This document shows positions 1 to 15,000 of a stretch of DNA of 64,000 nt, one piece after another (within the stretch, counting starts at the first letter, position 1; the number at the start of each line of letters is the position of its first letter). Origin of the DNA: Auanema rhodensis (taxonomy: Eukaryota; Nematoda; Chromadorea; Rhabditida; Rhabditidae). The stretch spans positions 6,830,501 to 6,894,500 of the forward strand of contig OZ059900.1 in NCBI GenBank assembly GCA_964057225.1, read 5' to 3'. Below the pieces are notes generated by a model. That model had not been told where the DNA came from, ran no database searches, and saw only the letters and a list, made by a program, of their open reading frames with translations. Made by a program: the position numbers and the translations under genes.

Positions 1-3000
1 CATTAGGACCTTACTATTCTAATTGACTGATATGGAAAATCCACAACATACCCGTTTTCGTTTCGAACAAGAAAGTTCGGAAGACAACTAGCATGAAAAA
101 AGAGATGTGGAAGTTAATTAGTACATGGAAGTTTATTATAAGAATAGTATTCCTTTTGGGAGCTCAGTTACGGTAATGGCAGATAACCTCAAATGGAGAT
201 AGATCTGGACTTCTTTCGAAACTCATTTTCTATTCGTTAACAATTTTTTTAGTTATTATTTTGAAGAGTGGAGTATGTTTGACCATGATGTCCTATCAAT
301 TGCCTCAGTACCCGATGCTCCCATCTCCAACTATGAAGATAAAGATGTTTAAATTCCTGTTAGAAGCTTTGATAGTGCATTTATGCAACTATTTATTCGG
401 CAGGAAGCAAACAATATACGGTAAAAATTTAAATTTTAATCGTTTATTTTTCATTAGGACCTTACTATTCTAATTGACTGATATGGAAAATCCACAACAT
501 ACCCGTTTTCGTTTCGAACAAGAAAGTTCGGAAGACAACTAGCATGAAAAAAGAGATGTGGAAGTTAATTAGTACATGGAAGTTTATTATAAGAATAGTA
601 TTCCTTTTGGGAGCTCAGTTACGGTAATGGCAGATAACCTCAAATGGAGATAGATCTGGACTTCTTTCGAAACTCATTTTCTATTCGTTAACAATTTTTT
701 TAGTTATTATTTTGAAGAGTGGAGTATGTTTGACCATGATGTCCTATCAATTGCCTCAGTACCCGATGCTCCCATCTCCAACTATGAAGATAAAGATGTT
801 TAAATTCCTGTTAGAAGCTTTGATAGTGCATTTATGCAACTATTTATTCGGCAGGAAGCAAACAATATACGGTAAAAATTTAAATTTTAATCGTTTATTT
901 TTCATTAGGACCTTACTATTCTAATTGACTGATATGGAAAATCCACAACATACCCGTTTTCGTTTCGAACAAGAAAGTTCGGAAGACAACTAGCATGAAA
1001 AAAGAGATGTGGAAGTTAATTAGTACATGGAAGTTTATTATAAGAATAGTATTCCTTTTGGGAGCTCAGTTACGGTAATGGCAGATAACCTCAAATGGAG
1101 ATAGATCTGGACTTCTTTCGAAACTCATTTTCTATTCGTTAACAATTTTTTTAGTTATTATTTTGAAGAGTGGAGTATGTTTGACGATGATGTCCTATCA
1201 ATTGCCTCAGTAGCCGATGCTCCCATCTCCAACTATGAAGATAAAGATGTTTAAATTCCTGTTAGAAGCTTTGATAGTGCATTTATGCAACTATTTATTC
1301 GGCAGGAAGCAAACAATATACGGTAAAAATTTAAATTTTAATCGTTTATTTTTCATTAGGACCTTACTATTCTAATTGACTGATATGGAAAATCCACAAC
1401 ATACCCGTTTTCGTTTCGAACAAGAAAGTTCGGAAGACAACTAGCATGAAAAAAGAGATGTGGAAGTTAATTAGTACATGGAAGTTTATTATAAGAATAG
1501 TATTCCTTTTGGGAGCTCAGTTACGGTAATGGCAGATAACCTCAAATGGAGATAGATCTGGACTTCTTTCGAAACTCATTTTCTATTCGTTAACAATTTT
1601 TTTAGTTATTATTTTGAAGAGTGGAGTATGTTTGACCATGATGTCCTATCAATTGCCTCAGTACCCGATGCTCCCATCTCCAACTATGAAGATAAAGATG
1701 TTTAAATTCCTGTTAGAAGCTTTGATAGTGCATTTATGCAACTATTTATTCGGCAGGAAGCAAACAATATACGGTAAAAATTTAAATTTTAATCGTTTAT
1801 TTTTCATTAGGACCTTACTATTCTAATTGACTGATATGGAAAATCCACAACATACCCGTTTTCGTTTCGAACAAGAAAGTTCGGAAGACAACTAGCATGA
1901 AAAAAGAGATGTGGAAGTTAATTAGTACATGGAAGTTTATTATAAGAATAGTATTCCTTTTGGGAGCTCAGTTACGGTAATGGCAGATAACCTCAAATGG
2001 AGATAGATCTGGACTTCTTTCGAAACTCATTTTCTATTCGTTAACAATTTTTTTAGTTATTATTTTGAAGAGTGGAGTATGTTTGACCATGATGTCCTAT
2101 CAATTGCCTCAGTACCCGATGCTCCCATCTCCAACTATGAAGATAAAGATGTTTAAATTCCTGTTAGAAGCTTTGATAGTGCATTTATGCAACTATTTAT
2201 TCGGCAGGAAGCAAACAATATACGGTAAAAATTTAAATTTTAATCGTTTATTTTTCATTAGGACCTTACTATTCTAATTGACTGATATGGAAAATCCACA
2301 ACATACCCGTTTTCGTTTCGAACAAGAAAGTTCGGAAGACAACTAGCATGAAAAAAGAGATGTGGAAGTTAATTAGTACATGGAAGTTTATTATAAGAAT
2401 AGTATTCCTTTTGGGAGCTCAGTTACGGTAATGGCAGATAACCTCAAATGGAGATAGATCTGGACTTCTTTCGAAACTCATTTTCTATTCGTTAACAATT
2501 TTTTTAGTTATTATTTTGAAGAGTGGAGTATGTTTGACCATGATGTCCTATCAATTGCCTCAGTACCCGATGCTCCCATCTCCAACTATGAAGATAAAGA
2601 TGTTTAAATTCCTGTTAGAAGCTTTGATAGTGCATTTATGCAACTATTTATTCGTCAGGAAGCAAACAATATACGGTAAAAATTTAAATTTTAATCGTTT
2701 ATTTTTCATTAGGACCTTACTATTCTAATTGACTGATATGGAAAATCCACAACATACCCGTTTTCGTTTCGAACAAGAAAGTTCGGAAGACAACTAGCAT
2801 GAAAAAAGAGATGTGGAAGTTAATTAGTACATGGAAGTTTATTATAAGAATAGTATTCCTTTTGGGAGCTCAGTTACGGTAATGGCAGATAACCTCAAAT
2901 GGAGATAGATCTGGACTTCTTTCGAAACTCATTTTCTATTCGTTAACAATTTTTTTAGTTATTATTTTGAAGAGTGGAGTATGTTTGACGATGATGTCCT

Positions 3001-6000
3001 ATCAATTGCCTCAGTACCCGATGCTCCCATCTCCAACTATGAAGATAAAGATGTTTAAATTCCTGTTAGAAGCTTTGATAGTGCATTTATGCAACTATTT
3101 ATTCGGCAGGAAGCAAACAATATACGGTAAAAATTTAAATTTTAATCGTTTATTTTTCATTAGGACCTTACTATTCTAATTGACTGATATGGAAAATCCA
3201 CAACATACCCGTTTTCGTTTCGAACAAGAAAGTTCGGAAGACAACTAGCATGAAAAAAGAGATGTGGAAGTTAATTAGTACATGGAAGTTTATTATAAGA
3301 ATAGTATTCCTTTTGGGAGCTCAGTTACGGTAATGGCAGATAACCTCAAATGGAGATAGATCTGGACTTCTTTCGAAACTCATTTTCTATTCGTTAACAA
3401 TTTTTTTAGTTATTATTTTGAAGAGTGGAGTATGTTTGACGATGATGTCCTATCAATTGCCTCAGTACCCGATGCTCCCATCTCCAACTATGAAGATAAA
3501 GATGTTTAAATTCCTGTTAGAAGCTTTGATAGTGCATTTATGCAACTATTTATTCGGCAGGAAGCAAACAATATACGGTAAAAATTTAAATTTTAATCGT
3601 TTATTTTTCATTAGGACCTTACTATGCTAATTGACTGATATGGAAAATCCACAACATACCCGTTTTCGTTTCGAACAAGAAAGTTCGGAAGACAACTAGC
3701 ATGAAAAAAGAGATGTGGAAGTTAATTAGTACATGGAAGTTTATTATAAGAATAGTATTCCTTTTGGGAGCTCAGTTACGGTAATGGCAGATAACCTCAA
3801 ATGGAGATAGATCTGGACTTCTTTCGAAACTCATTTTCTATTCGTTAACAATTTTTTTAGTTATTATTTTGAAGAGTGGAGTATGTTTGACGATGATGTC
3901 CTATCAATTGCCTCAGTACCCGATGCTCCCATCTCCAACTATGAAGATAAAGATGTTTAAATTCCTGTTAGAAGCTTTGATAGTGCATTTATGCAACTAT
4001 TTATTCGGCAGGAAGCAAACAATATACGGTAAAAATTTAAATTTTAATCGTTTATTTTTCATTAGGACCTTACTATTCTAATTGACTGATATGGAAAATC
4101 CACAACATACCCGTTTTCGTTTCGAACAAGAAAGTTCGGAAGACAACTAGCATGAAAAAAGAGATGTGGAAGTTAATTAGTACATGGAAGTTTATTATAA
4201 GAATAGTATTCCTTTTGGGAGCTCAGTTACGGTAATGGCAGATAACCTCAAATGGAGATAGATCTGGACTTCTTTCGAAACTCATTTTCTATTCGTTAAC
4301 AATTTTTTTAGTTATTATTTTGAAGAGTGGAGTATGTTTGACGATGATGTCCTATCAATTGCCTCAGTACCCGATGCTCCCATCTCCAACTATGAAGATA
4401 AAGATGTTTAAATTCCTGTTAGAAGCTTTGATAGTGCATTTATGCAACTATTTATTCGGCAGGAAGCAAACAATATACGGTAAAAATTTAAATTTTAATC
4501 GTTTATTTTTCATTAGGACCTTACTATTCTAATTGACTGATATGGAAAATCCACAACATACCCGTTTTCGTTTCGAACAAGAAAGTTCGGAAGACAACTA
4601 GCATGAAAAAAGAGATGTGGAAGTTAATTAGTACATGGAAGTTTATTATAAGAATAGTATTCCTTTTGGGAGCTCAGTTACGGTAATGGCAGATAACCTC
4701 AAATGGAGATAGATCTGGACTTCTTTCGAAACTCATTTTCTATTCGTTAACAATTTTTTTAGTTATTATTTTGAAGAGTGGAGTATGTTTGACGATGATG
4801 TCCTATCAATTGCCTCAGTACCCGATGCTCCCATCTCCAACTATGAAGATAAAGATGTTTAAATTTCTGTTAGAAGCTTTGATAGTGCATTTATACAACT
4901 ATTTATTCGGCAGGAAGCAAACAATATACGGTAAAAATTTAAATTTTAATCGTTTATTTTTCATTAGGACCTTACTATTCTAATTGACTGATATGGAAAA
5001 TCCACAACATACCCGTTTTCGTTTCGAACAAGAAAGTTCGGAAGACAACTAGCATGAAAAAAGAGATGTGGAAGTTAATTAGTACATGGAAGTTTATTAT
5101 AAGAATAGTATTCCTTTTGGGAGCTCAGTTACGGTAATGGCAGATAACCTCAAATGGAGATAGATCTGGACTTCTTTCGAAACTCATTTTCTATTCGTTA
5201 ACAATTTTTTTAGTTATTATTTTGAAGAGTGGAGTATGTTTGACGATGATGTCCTATCAATTGCCTCAGTACCCGATGCTCCCATCTCCAACTATGAAGA
5301 TAAAGATGTTTAAATTCCTGTTAGAAGCTTTGATAGTGCATTTATGCAACTATTTATTCGGCAGGAAGCAAACAATATACGGTAAAAATTTAAATTTTAA
5401 TCGTTTATTTTTCATTAGGACCTTACTATTCTAATTGACTGATATGGAAAATCCACAACATACCCGTTTTCGTTTCGAACAAGAAAGTTCGGAAGACAAC
5501 TAGCATGAAAAAAGAGATGTGGAAGTTAATTAGTACATGGAAGTTTATTATAAGAATAGTATTCCTTTTGGGAGCTCAGTTACGGTAATGGCAGATAACC
5601 TCAAATGGAGATAGATCTGGACTTCTTTCGAAACTCATTTTCTATTCGTTAACAATTTTTTTAGTTATTATTTTGAAGAGTGGAGTATGTTTGACGATGA
5701 TGTCCTATCAATTGCCTCAGTACCCGATGCTCCCATCTCCAACTATGAAGATAAAGATGTTTAAATTCCTGTTAGAAGCTTTGATAGTGCATTTATGCAA
5801 CTATTTATTCGGCAGGAAGCAAACAATATACGGTAAAAATTTAAATTTTAATCGTTTATTTTTCATTAGGACCTTACTATTCTAATTGACTGATATGGAA
5901 AATCCACAACATACCCGTTTTCGTTTCGAACAAGAAAGTTCGGAAGACAACTAGCATGAAAAAAGAGATGTGGAAGTTAATTAGTACATGGAAGTTTATT

Positions 6001-9000
6001 ATAAGAATAGTATTCCTTTTGGGAGCTCAGTTACGGTAATGGCAGATAACCTCAAATGGAGATAGATCTGGACTTCTTTCGAAACTCATTTTCTATTCGT
6101 TAACAATTTTTTTAGTTATTATTTTGAAGAGTGGAGTATGTTTGACGATGATGTCCTATCAATTGCCTCAGTACCCGATGCTCCCATCTCCAACTATGAA
6201 GATAAAGATGTTTAAATTCCTGTTAGAAGCTTTGATAGTGCATTTATGCAACTATTTATTCGGCAGGAAGCAAACAATATACGGTAAAAATTTAAATTTT
6301 AATCGTTTATTTTTCATTAGGACCTTACTATTCTAATTGACTGATATGGAAAATCCACAACATACCCGTTTTCGTTTCGAACAAGAAAGTTCGGAAGACA
6401 ACTAGCATGAAAAAAGAGATGTGGAAGTTAATTAGTACATGGAAGTTTATTATAAGAATAGTATTCCTTTTGGGAGCTCAGTTACGGTAATGGCAGATAA
6501 CCTCAAATGGAGATAGATCTGGACTTCTTTCGAAACTCATTTTCTATTCGTTAACAATTTTTTTAGTTATTATTTTGAAGAGTGGAGTATGTTTGACGAT
6601 GATGTCCTATCAATTGCCTCAGTACCCGATGCTCCCATCTCCAACTATGAAGATAAAGATGTTTAAATTCCTGTTAGAAGCTTTGATAGTGCATTTATGC
6701 AACTATTTATTCGGCAGGAAGCAAACAATATACGGTAAAAATTTAAATTTTAATCGTTTATTTTTCATTAGGACCTTACTATTCTAATTGACTGATATGG
6801 AAAATCCACAACATACCCGTTTTCGTTTCGAACAAGAAAGTTCGGAAGACAACTAGCATGAAAAAAGAGATGTGGAAGTTAATTAGTACATGGAAGTTTA
6901 TTATAAGAATAGTATTCCTTTTGGGAGCTCAGTTACGGTAATGGCAGATAACCTCAAATGGAGATAGATCTGGACTTCTTTCGAAACTCATTTTCTATTC
7001 GTTAACAATTTTTTTAGTTATTATTTTGAAGAGTGGAGTATGTTTGACGATGATGTCCTATCAATTGCCTCAGTACCCGATGCTCCCATCTCCAACTATG
7101 AAGATAAAGATGTTTAAATTCCTGTTAGAAGCTTTGATAGTGCATTTATGCAACTATTTATTCGGCAGGAAGCAAACAATATACGGTAAAAATTTAAATT
7201 TTAATCGTTTATTTTTCATTAGGACCTTACTATTCTAATTGACTGATATGGAAAATCCACAACATACCCGTTTTCGTTTCGAACAAGAAAGTTCGGAAGA
7301 CAACTAGCATGAAAAAAGAGATGTGGAAGTTAATTAGTACATGGAAGTTTATTATAAGAATAGTATTCCTTTTGGGAGCTCAGTTACGGTAATGGCAGAT
7401 AACCTCAAATGGAGATAGATCTGGACTTCTTTCGAAACTCATTTTCTATTCGTTAACAATTTTTTTAGTTATTATTTTGAAGAGTGGAGTATGTTTGACG
7501 ATGATGTCCTATCAATTGCCTCAGTACCCGATGCTCCCATCTCCAACTATGAAGATAAAGATGTTTAAATTCCTGTTAGAAGCTTTGATAGTGCATTTAT
7601 GCAACTATTTATTCGGCAGGAAGCAAACAATATACGGTAAAAATTTAAATTTTAATCGTTTATTTTTCATTAGGACCTTACTATTCTAATTGACTGATAT
7701 GGAAAATCCACAACATACCCGTTTTCGTTTCGAACAAGAAAGTTCGGAAGACAACTAGCATGAAAAAAGAGATGTGGAAGTTAATTAGTACATGGAAGTT
7801 TATTATAAGAATAGTATTCCTTTTGGGAGCTCAGTTACGGTAATGGCAGATAACCTCAAATGGAGATAGATCTGGACTTCTTTCGAAACTCATTTTCTAT
7901 TCGTTAACAATTTTTTTAGTTATTATTTTGAAGAGTGGAGTATGTTTGACGATGATGTCCTATCAATTGCCTCAGTACCCGATGCTCCCATCTCCAACTA
8001 TGAAGATAAAGATGTTTAAATTCCTGTTAGAAGCTTTGATAGTGCATTTATGCAACTATTTATTCGGCAGGAAGCAAACAATATACGGTAAAAATTTAAA
8101 TTTTAATCGTTTATTTTTCATTAGGACCTTACTATTCTAATTGACTGATATGGAAAATCCACAACATACCCGTTTTCGTTTCGAACAAGAAAGTTCGGAA
8201 GACAACTAGCATGAAAAAAGAGATGTGGAAGTTAATTAGTACATGGAAGTTTATTATAAGAATAGTATTCCTTTTGGGAGCTCAGTTACGGTAATGGCAG
8301 ATAACCTCAAATGGAGATAGATCTGGACTTCTTTCGAAACTCATTTTCTATTCGTTAACAATTTTTTTAGTTATTATTTTGAAGAGTGGAGTATGTTTGA
8401 CGATGATGTCCTATCAATTGCCTCAGTACCCGATGCTCCCATCTCCAACTATGAAGATAAAGATGTTTATATTCCTGTTAGAAGCTTTGATAGTGCATTT
8501 ATGCAACTATTTATTCGGCAGGAAGCAAACAATATACGGTAAAAATTTAAATTTTAATCGTTTATTTTTCATTAGGACCTTACTATTCTAATTGACTGAT
8601 ATGGAAAATCCACAACATACCCGTTTTCGTTTCGAACAAGAAAGTTCGGAAGACAACTAGCATGAAAAAAGAGATGTGGAAGTTAATTAGTACATGGAAC
8701 TTTATTATAAGAATAGTATTCCTTTTGGGAGCTCAGTTACGGTAATGGCAGATAACCTCAAATGGAGATAGATCTGGACTTCTTTCGAAACTCATTTTCT
8801 ATTCGTTAACAATTTTTTTAGTTATTATTTTGAAGAGTGGAGTATGTTTGACGATGATGTCCTATCAATTGCCTCAGTACCCGATGCTCCCATCTCCAAC
8901 TATGAAGATAAAGATGTTTAAATTCCTGTTAGAAGCTTTGATAGTGCATTTATGCAACTATTTATTCGGCAGGAAGCAAACAATATACGGTAAAAATTTA

Positions 9001-12000
9001 AATTTTAATCGTTTATTTTTCATTAGGACCTTACTATTCTAATTGACTGATATGGAAAATCCACAACATACCCGTTTTCGTTTCGAACAAGAAAGTTCGG
9101 AAGACAACTAGCATGAAAAAAGAGATGTGGAAGTTAATTAGTACATGGAACTTTATTATAAGAATAGTATTCCTTTTGGGAGCTCAGTTACGGCAATGGC
9201 AGATAACCTCAAATGGAGATAGATCTGGACTTCTTTCGAAACTCATTTTCTATTCGTTAACAATTTTTTTAGTTATTATTTTGAAGAGTGGAGTATGTTT
9301 GACGATGATGTCCTATCAATTGCCTCAGTACCCGATGCTCCCATCTCCAACTATGAAGATAAAGATGTTTAAATTCCTGTTAGAAGCTTTGATAGTGCAT
9401 TTATGCAACTATTTATTCGGCAGGAAGCAAACAATATACGGTAAAAATTTAAATTTTAATCGTTTATTTTTCATTAGGACCTTACTATTCTAATTGACTG
9501 ATATGGAAAATCCACAACATACCCGTTTTCGTTTCGAACAAGAAAGTTCGGAAGACAACTAGCATGAAAAAAGAGATGTGGAAGTTAATTAGTACATGGA
9601 ACTTTATTATAAGAATAGTATTCCTTTTGGGAGCTCAGTTACGGCAATGGCAGATAACCTCAAATGGAGATAGATCTGGACTTCTTTCGAAACTCATTTT
9701 CTATTCGTTAACAATTTTTTTAGTTATTATTTTGAAGAGTGGAGTATGTTTGACGATGATGTCCTATCAATTGCCTCAGTACCCGATGCTCCCATCTCCA
9801 ACTATGAAGATAAAGATGTTTAAATTCCTGTTAGAAGCTTTGATAGTGCATTTATGCAACTATTTATTCGGCAGGAAGCAAACAATATACGGTAAAAATT
9901 TAAATTTTAATCGTTTATTTTTCATTAGGACCTTACTATTCTAATTGACTGATATGGAAAATCCACAACATACCCGTTTTCGTTTCGAACAAGAAAGTTC
10001 GGAAGACAACTAGCATGAAAAAAGAGATGTGGAAGTTAATTAGTACATGGAACTTTATTATAAGAATAGTATTCCTTTTGGGAGCTCAGTTACGGCAATG
10101 GCAGATAACCTCAAATAGAGATAGATCTGGACTTCTTTCGAAACTCATTTTCTATTCGTTAACAATTTTTTTAGTTATTATTTTGAAGAGTGGAGTATGT
10201 TTGACGATGATGTCCTATCAATTGCCTCAGTACCCGATGCTCCCATCTCCAACTATGAAGATAAAGATGTTTATATTCCTGTTAGAAGCTTTGATAGTGC
10301 ATTTATGCAACTATTTATTCGGCAGGAAGCAAACAATATACGGTAAAAATTTAAATTTTAATCGTTTATTTTTCATTAGGACCTTACTATTCTAATTGAC
10401 TGATATGGAAAATCCACAACATACCCGTTTTCGTTTCGAACAAGAAAGTTCGGAAGACAACTAGCATGAAAAAAGAGATGTGGAAGTTAATTAGTACATG
10501 GAAGTTTATTATAAGAATAGTATTCCTTTTGGGAGCTCAGTTACGGTAATGGCAGATAACCTCAAATGGAGATAGATCTGGACTTCTTTCGAAACTCATT
10601 TTCTATTCGTTAACAATTTTTTTAGTTATTATTTTGAAGAGTGGAGTATGTTTGACGATGATGTCCTATCAATTGCCTCAGTACCCGATGCTCCCATCTC
10701 CAACTATGAAGATAAAGATGTTTAAATTCCTGTTAGAAGCTTTGATAGTGCATTTATGCAACTATTTATTCGGCAGGAAGCAAACAATATACGGTAAAAA
10801 TTTAAATTTTAATCGTTTATTTTTCATTAGGACCTTACTATTCTAATTGACTGATATGGAAAATCCACAACATACCCGTTTTCGTTTCGAACAAGAAAGT
10901 TCGGAAGACAACTAGCATGAAAAAAGAGATGTGGAAGTTAATTAGTACATGGAAGTTTATTATAAGAATAGTATTCCTTTTGGGAGCTCAGTTACGGTAA
11001 TGGCAGATAACCTCAAATGGAGATAGATCTGGACTTCTTTCGAAACTCATTTTCTATTCGTTAACAATTTTTTTAGTTATTATTTTGAAGAGTGGAGTAT
11101 GTTTGACGATGATGTCCTATCAATTGCCTCAGTACCCGATGCTCCCATCTCCAACTATGAAGATAAAGATGTTTAAATTCCTGTTAGAAGCTTTGATAGT
11201 GCATTTATGCAACTATTTATTCGGCAGGAAGCAAACAATATACGGTAAAAATTTAAATTTTAATCGTTTATTTTTCATTAGGACCTTACTATTCTAATTG
11301 ACTGATATGGAAAATCCACAACATACCCGTTTTCGTTTCGAACAAGAAAGTTCGGAAGACAACTAGCATGAAAAAAGAGATGTGGAAGTTAATTAGTACA
11401 TGGAACTTTATTATAAGAATAGTATTCCTTTTGGGAGCTCAGTTACGGCAATGGCAGATAACCTCAAATAGAGATAGATCTGGACTTCTTTCGAAACTCA
11501 TTTTCTATTCGTTAACAATTTTTTTAGTTATTATTTTGAAGAGTGGAGTATGTTTGACGATGATGTCCTATCAATTGCCTCAGTACCCGATGCTCCCATC
11601 TCCAACTATGAAGATAAAGATGTTTATATTCCTGTTAGAAGCTTTGATAGTGCATTTATGCAACTATTTATTCGGCAGGAAGCAAACAATATACGGTAAA
11701 AATTTAAATTTTAATCGTTTATTTTTCATTAGGACCTTACTATTCTAATTGACTGATATGGAAAATCCACAACATACCCGTTTTCGTTTCGAACAAGAAA
11801 GTTCGGAAGACAACTAGCATGAAAAAAGAGATGTGGAAGTTAATTAGTACATGGAAGTTTATTATAAGAATAGTATTCCTTTTGGGAGCTCAGTTACGGT
11901 AATGGCAGATAACCTCAAATGGAGATAGATCTGGACTTCTTTCGAAACTCATTTTCTATTCGTTAACAATTTTTTTAGTTATTATTTTGAAGAGTGGAGT

Positions 12001-15000
12001 ATGTTTGACGATGATGTCCTATCAATTGCCTCAGTACCCGATGCTCCCATCTCCAACTATGAAGATAAAGATGTTTAAATTCCTGTTAGAAGCTTTGATA
12101 GTGCATTTATGCAACTATTTATTCGGCAGGAAGCAAACAATATACGGTAAAAATTTAAATTTTAATCGTTTATTTTTCATTAGGACCTTACTATTCTAAT
12201 TGACTGATATGGAAAATCCACAACATACCCGTTTTCGTTTCGAACAAGAAAGTTCGGAAGACAACTAGCATGAAAAAAGAGATGTGGAAGTTAATTAGTA
12301 CATGGAAGTTTATTATAAGAATAGTATTCCTTTTGGGAGCTCAGTTACGGTAATGGCAGATAACCTCAAATGGAGATAGATCTGGACTTCTTTCGAAACT
12401 CATTTTCTATTCGTTAACAATTTTTTTAGTTATTATTTTGAAGAGTGGAGTATGTTTGACGATGATGTCCTATCAATTGCCTCAGTACCCGATGCTCCCA
12501 TCTCCAACTATGAAGATAAAGATGTTTAAATTCCTGTTAGAAGCTTTGATAGTGCATTTATGCAACTATTTATTCGGCAGGAAGCAAACAATATACGGTA
12601 AAAATTTAAATTTTAATCGTTTATTTTTCATTAGGACCTTACTATTCTAATTGACTGATATGGAAAATCCACAACATACCCGTTTTCGTTTCGAACAAGA
12701 AAGTTCGGAAGACAACTAGCATGAAAAAAGAGATGTGGAAGTTAATTAGTACATGGAAGTTTATTATAAGAATAGTATTCCTTTTGGGAGCTCAGTTACG
12801 GTAATGGCAGATAACCTCAAATGGAGATAGATCTGGACTTCTTTCGAAACTCATTTTCTATTCGTTAACAATTTTTTTAGTTATTATTTTGAAGAGTGGA
12901 GTATGTTTGACGATGATGTCCTATCAATTGCCTCAGTACCCGATGCTCCCATCTCCAACTATGAAGATAAAGATGTTTAAATTCCTGTTAGAAGCTTTGA
13001 TAGTGCATTTATGCAACTATTTATTCGGCAGGAAGCAAACAATATACGGTAAAAATTTAAATTTTAATCGTTTATTTTTCATTAGGACCTTACTATTCTA
13101 ATTGACTGATATGGAAAATCCACAACATACCCGTTTTCGTTTCGAACAAGAAAGTTCGGAAGACAACTAGCATGAAAAAAGAGATGTGGAAGTTAATTAG
13201 TACATGGAAGTTTATTATAAGAATAGTATTCCTTTTGGGAGCTCAGTTACGGTAATGGCAGATAACCTCAAATGGAGATAGATCTGGACTTCTTTCGAAA
13301 CTCATTTTCTATTCGTTAACAATTTTTTTAGTTATTATTTTGAAGAGTGGAGTATGTTTGACGATGATGTCCTATCAATTGCCTCAGTACCCGATGCTCC
13401 CATCTCCAACTATGAAGATAAAGATGTTTAAATTCCTGTTAGAAGCTTTGATAGTGCATTTATGCAACTATTTATTCGGCAGGAAGCAAACAATATACGG
13501 TAAAAATTTAAATTTTAATCGTTTATTTTTCATTAGGACCTTACTATTCTAATTGACTGATATGGAAAATCCACAACATACCCGTTTTCGTTTCGAACAA
13601 GAAAGTTCGGAAGACAACTAGCATGAAAAAAGAGATGTGGAAGTTAATTAGTACATGGAAGTTTATTATAAGAATAGTATTCCTTTTGGGAGCTCAGTTA
13701 CGGTAATGGCAGATAACCTCAAATGGAGATAGATCTGGACTTCTTTCGAAACTCATTTTCTATTCGTTAACAATTTTTTTAGTTATTATTTTGAAGAGTG
13801 GAGTATGTTTGACGATGATGTCCTATCAATTGCCTCAGTACCCGATGCTCCCATCTCCAACTATGAAGATAAAGATGTTTAAATTTCTGTTAGAAGCTTT
13901 GATAGTGCATTTATACAACTATTTATTCGGCAGGAAGCAAACAATATACGGTAAAAATTTAAATTTTAATCGTTTATTTTTCATTAGGACCTTACTATTC
14001 TAATTGACTGATATGGAAAATCCACAACATACCCGTTTTCGTTTCGAACAAGAAAGTTCGGAAGACAACTAGCATGAAAAAAGAGATGTGGAAGTTAATT
14101 AGTACATGGAAGTTTATTATAAGAATAGTATTCCTTTTGGGAGCTCAGTTACGGTAATGGCAGATAACCTCAAATGGAGATAGATCTGGACTTCTTTCGA
14201 AACTCATTTTCTATTCGTTAACAATTTTTTTAGTTATTATTTTGAAGAGTGGAGTATGTTTGACGATGATGTCCTATCAATTGCCTCAGTACCCGATGCT
14301 CCCATCTCCAACTATGAAGATAAAGATGTTTAAATTCCTGTTAGAAGCTTTGATAGTGCATTTATGCAACTATTTATTCGGCAGGAAGCAAACAATATAC
14401 GGTAAAAATTTAAATTTTAATCGTTTATTTTTCATTAGGACCTTACTATTCTAATTGACTGATATGGAAAATCCACAACATACCCGTTTTCGTTTCGAAC
14501 AAGAAAGTTCGGAAGACAACTAGCATGAAAAAAGAGATGTGGAAGTTAATTAGTACATGGAAGTTTATTATAAGAATAGTATTCCTTTTGGGAGCTCAGT
14601 TACGGTAATGGCAGATAACCTCAAATGGAGATAGATCTGGACTTCTTTCGAAACTCATTTTCTATTCGTTAACAATTTTTTTAGTTATTATTTTGAAGAG
14701 TGGAGTATGTTTGACGATGATGTCCTATCAATTGCCTCAGTACCCGATGCTCCCATCTCCAACTATGAAGATAAAGATGTTTAAATTCCTGTTAGAAGCT
14801 TTGATAGTGCATTTATGCAACTATTTATTCGGCAGGAAGCAAACAATATACGGTAAAAATTTAAATTTTAATCGTTTATTTTTCATTAGGACCTTACTAT
14901 TTTAATTGACTGATATGGAAAATCCACAACATACCCGTTTTCGTTTCGAACAAGAAAGTTCGGAAGACAACTAGCATGAAAAAAGAGATGTGGAAGTTAA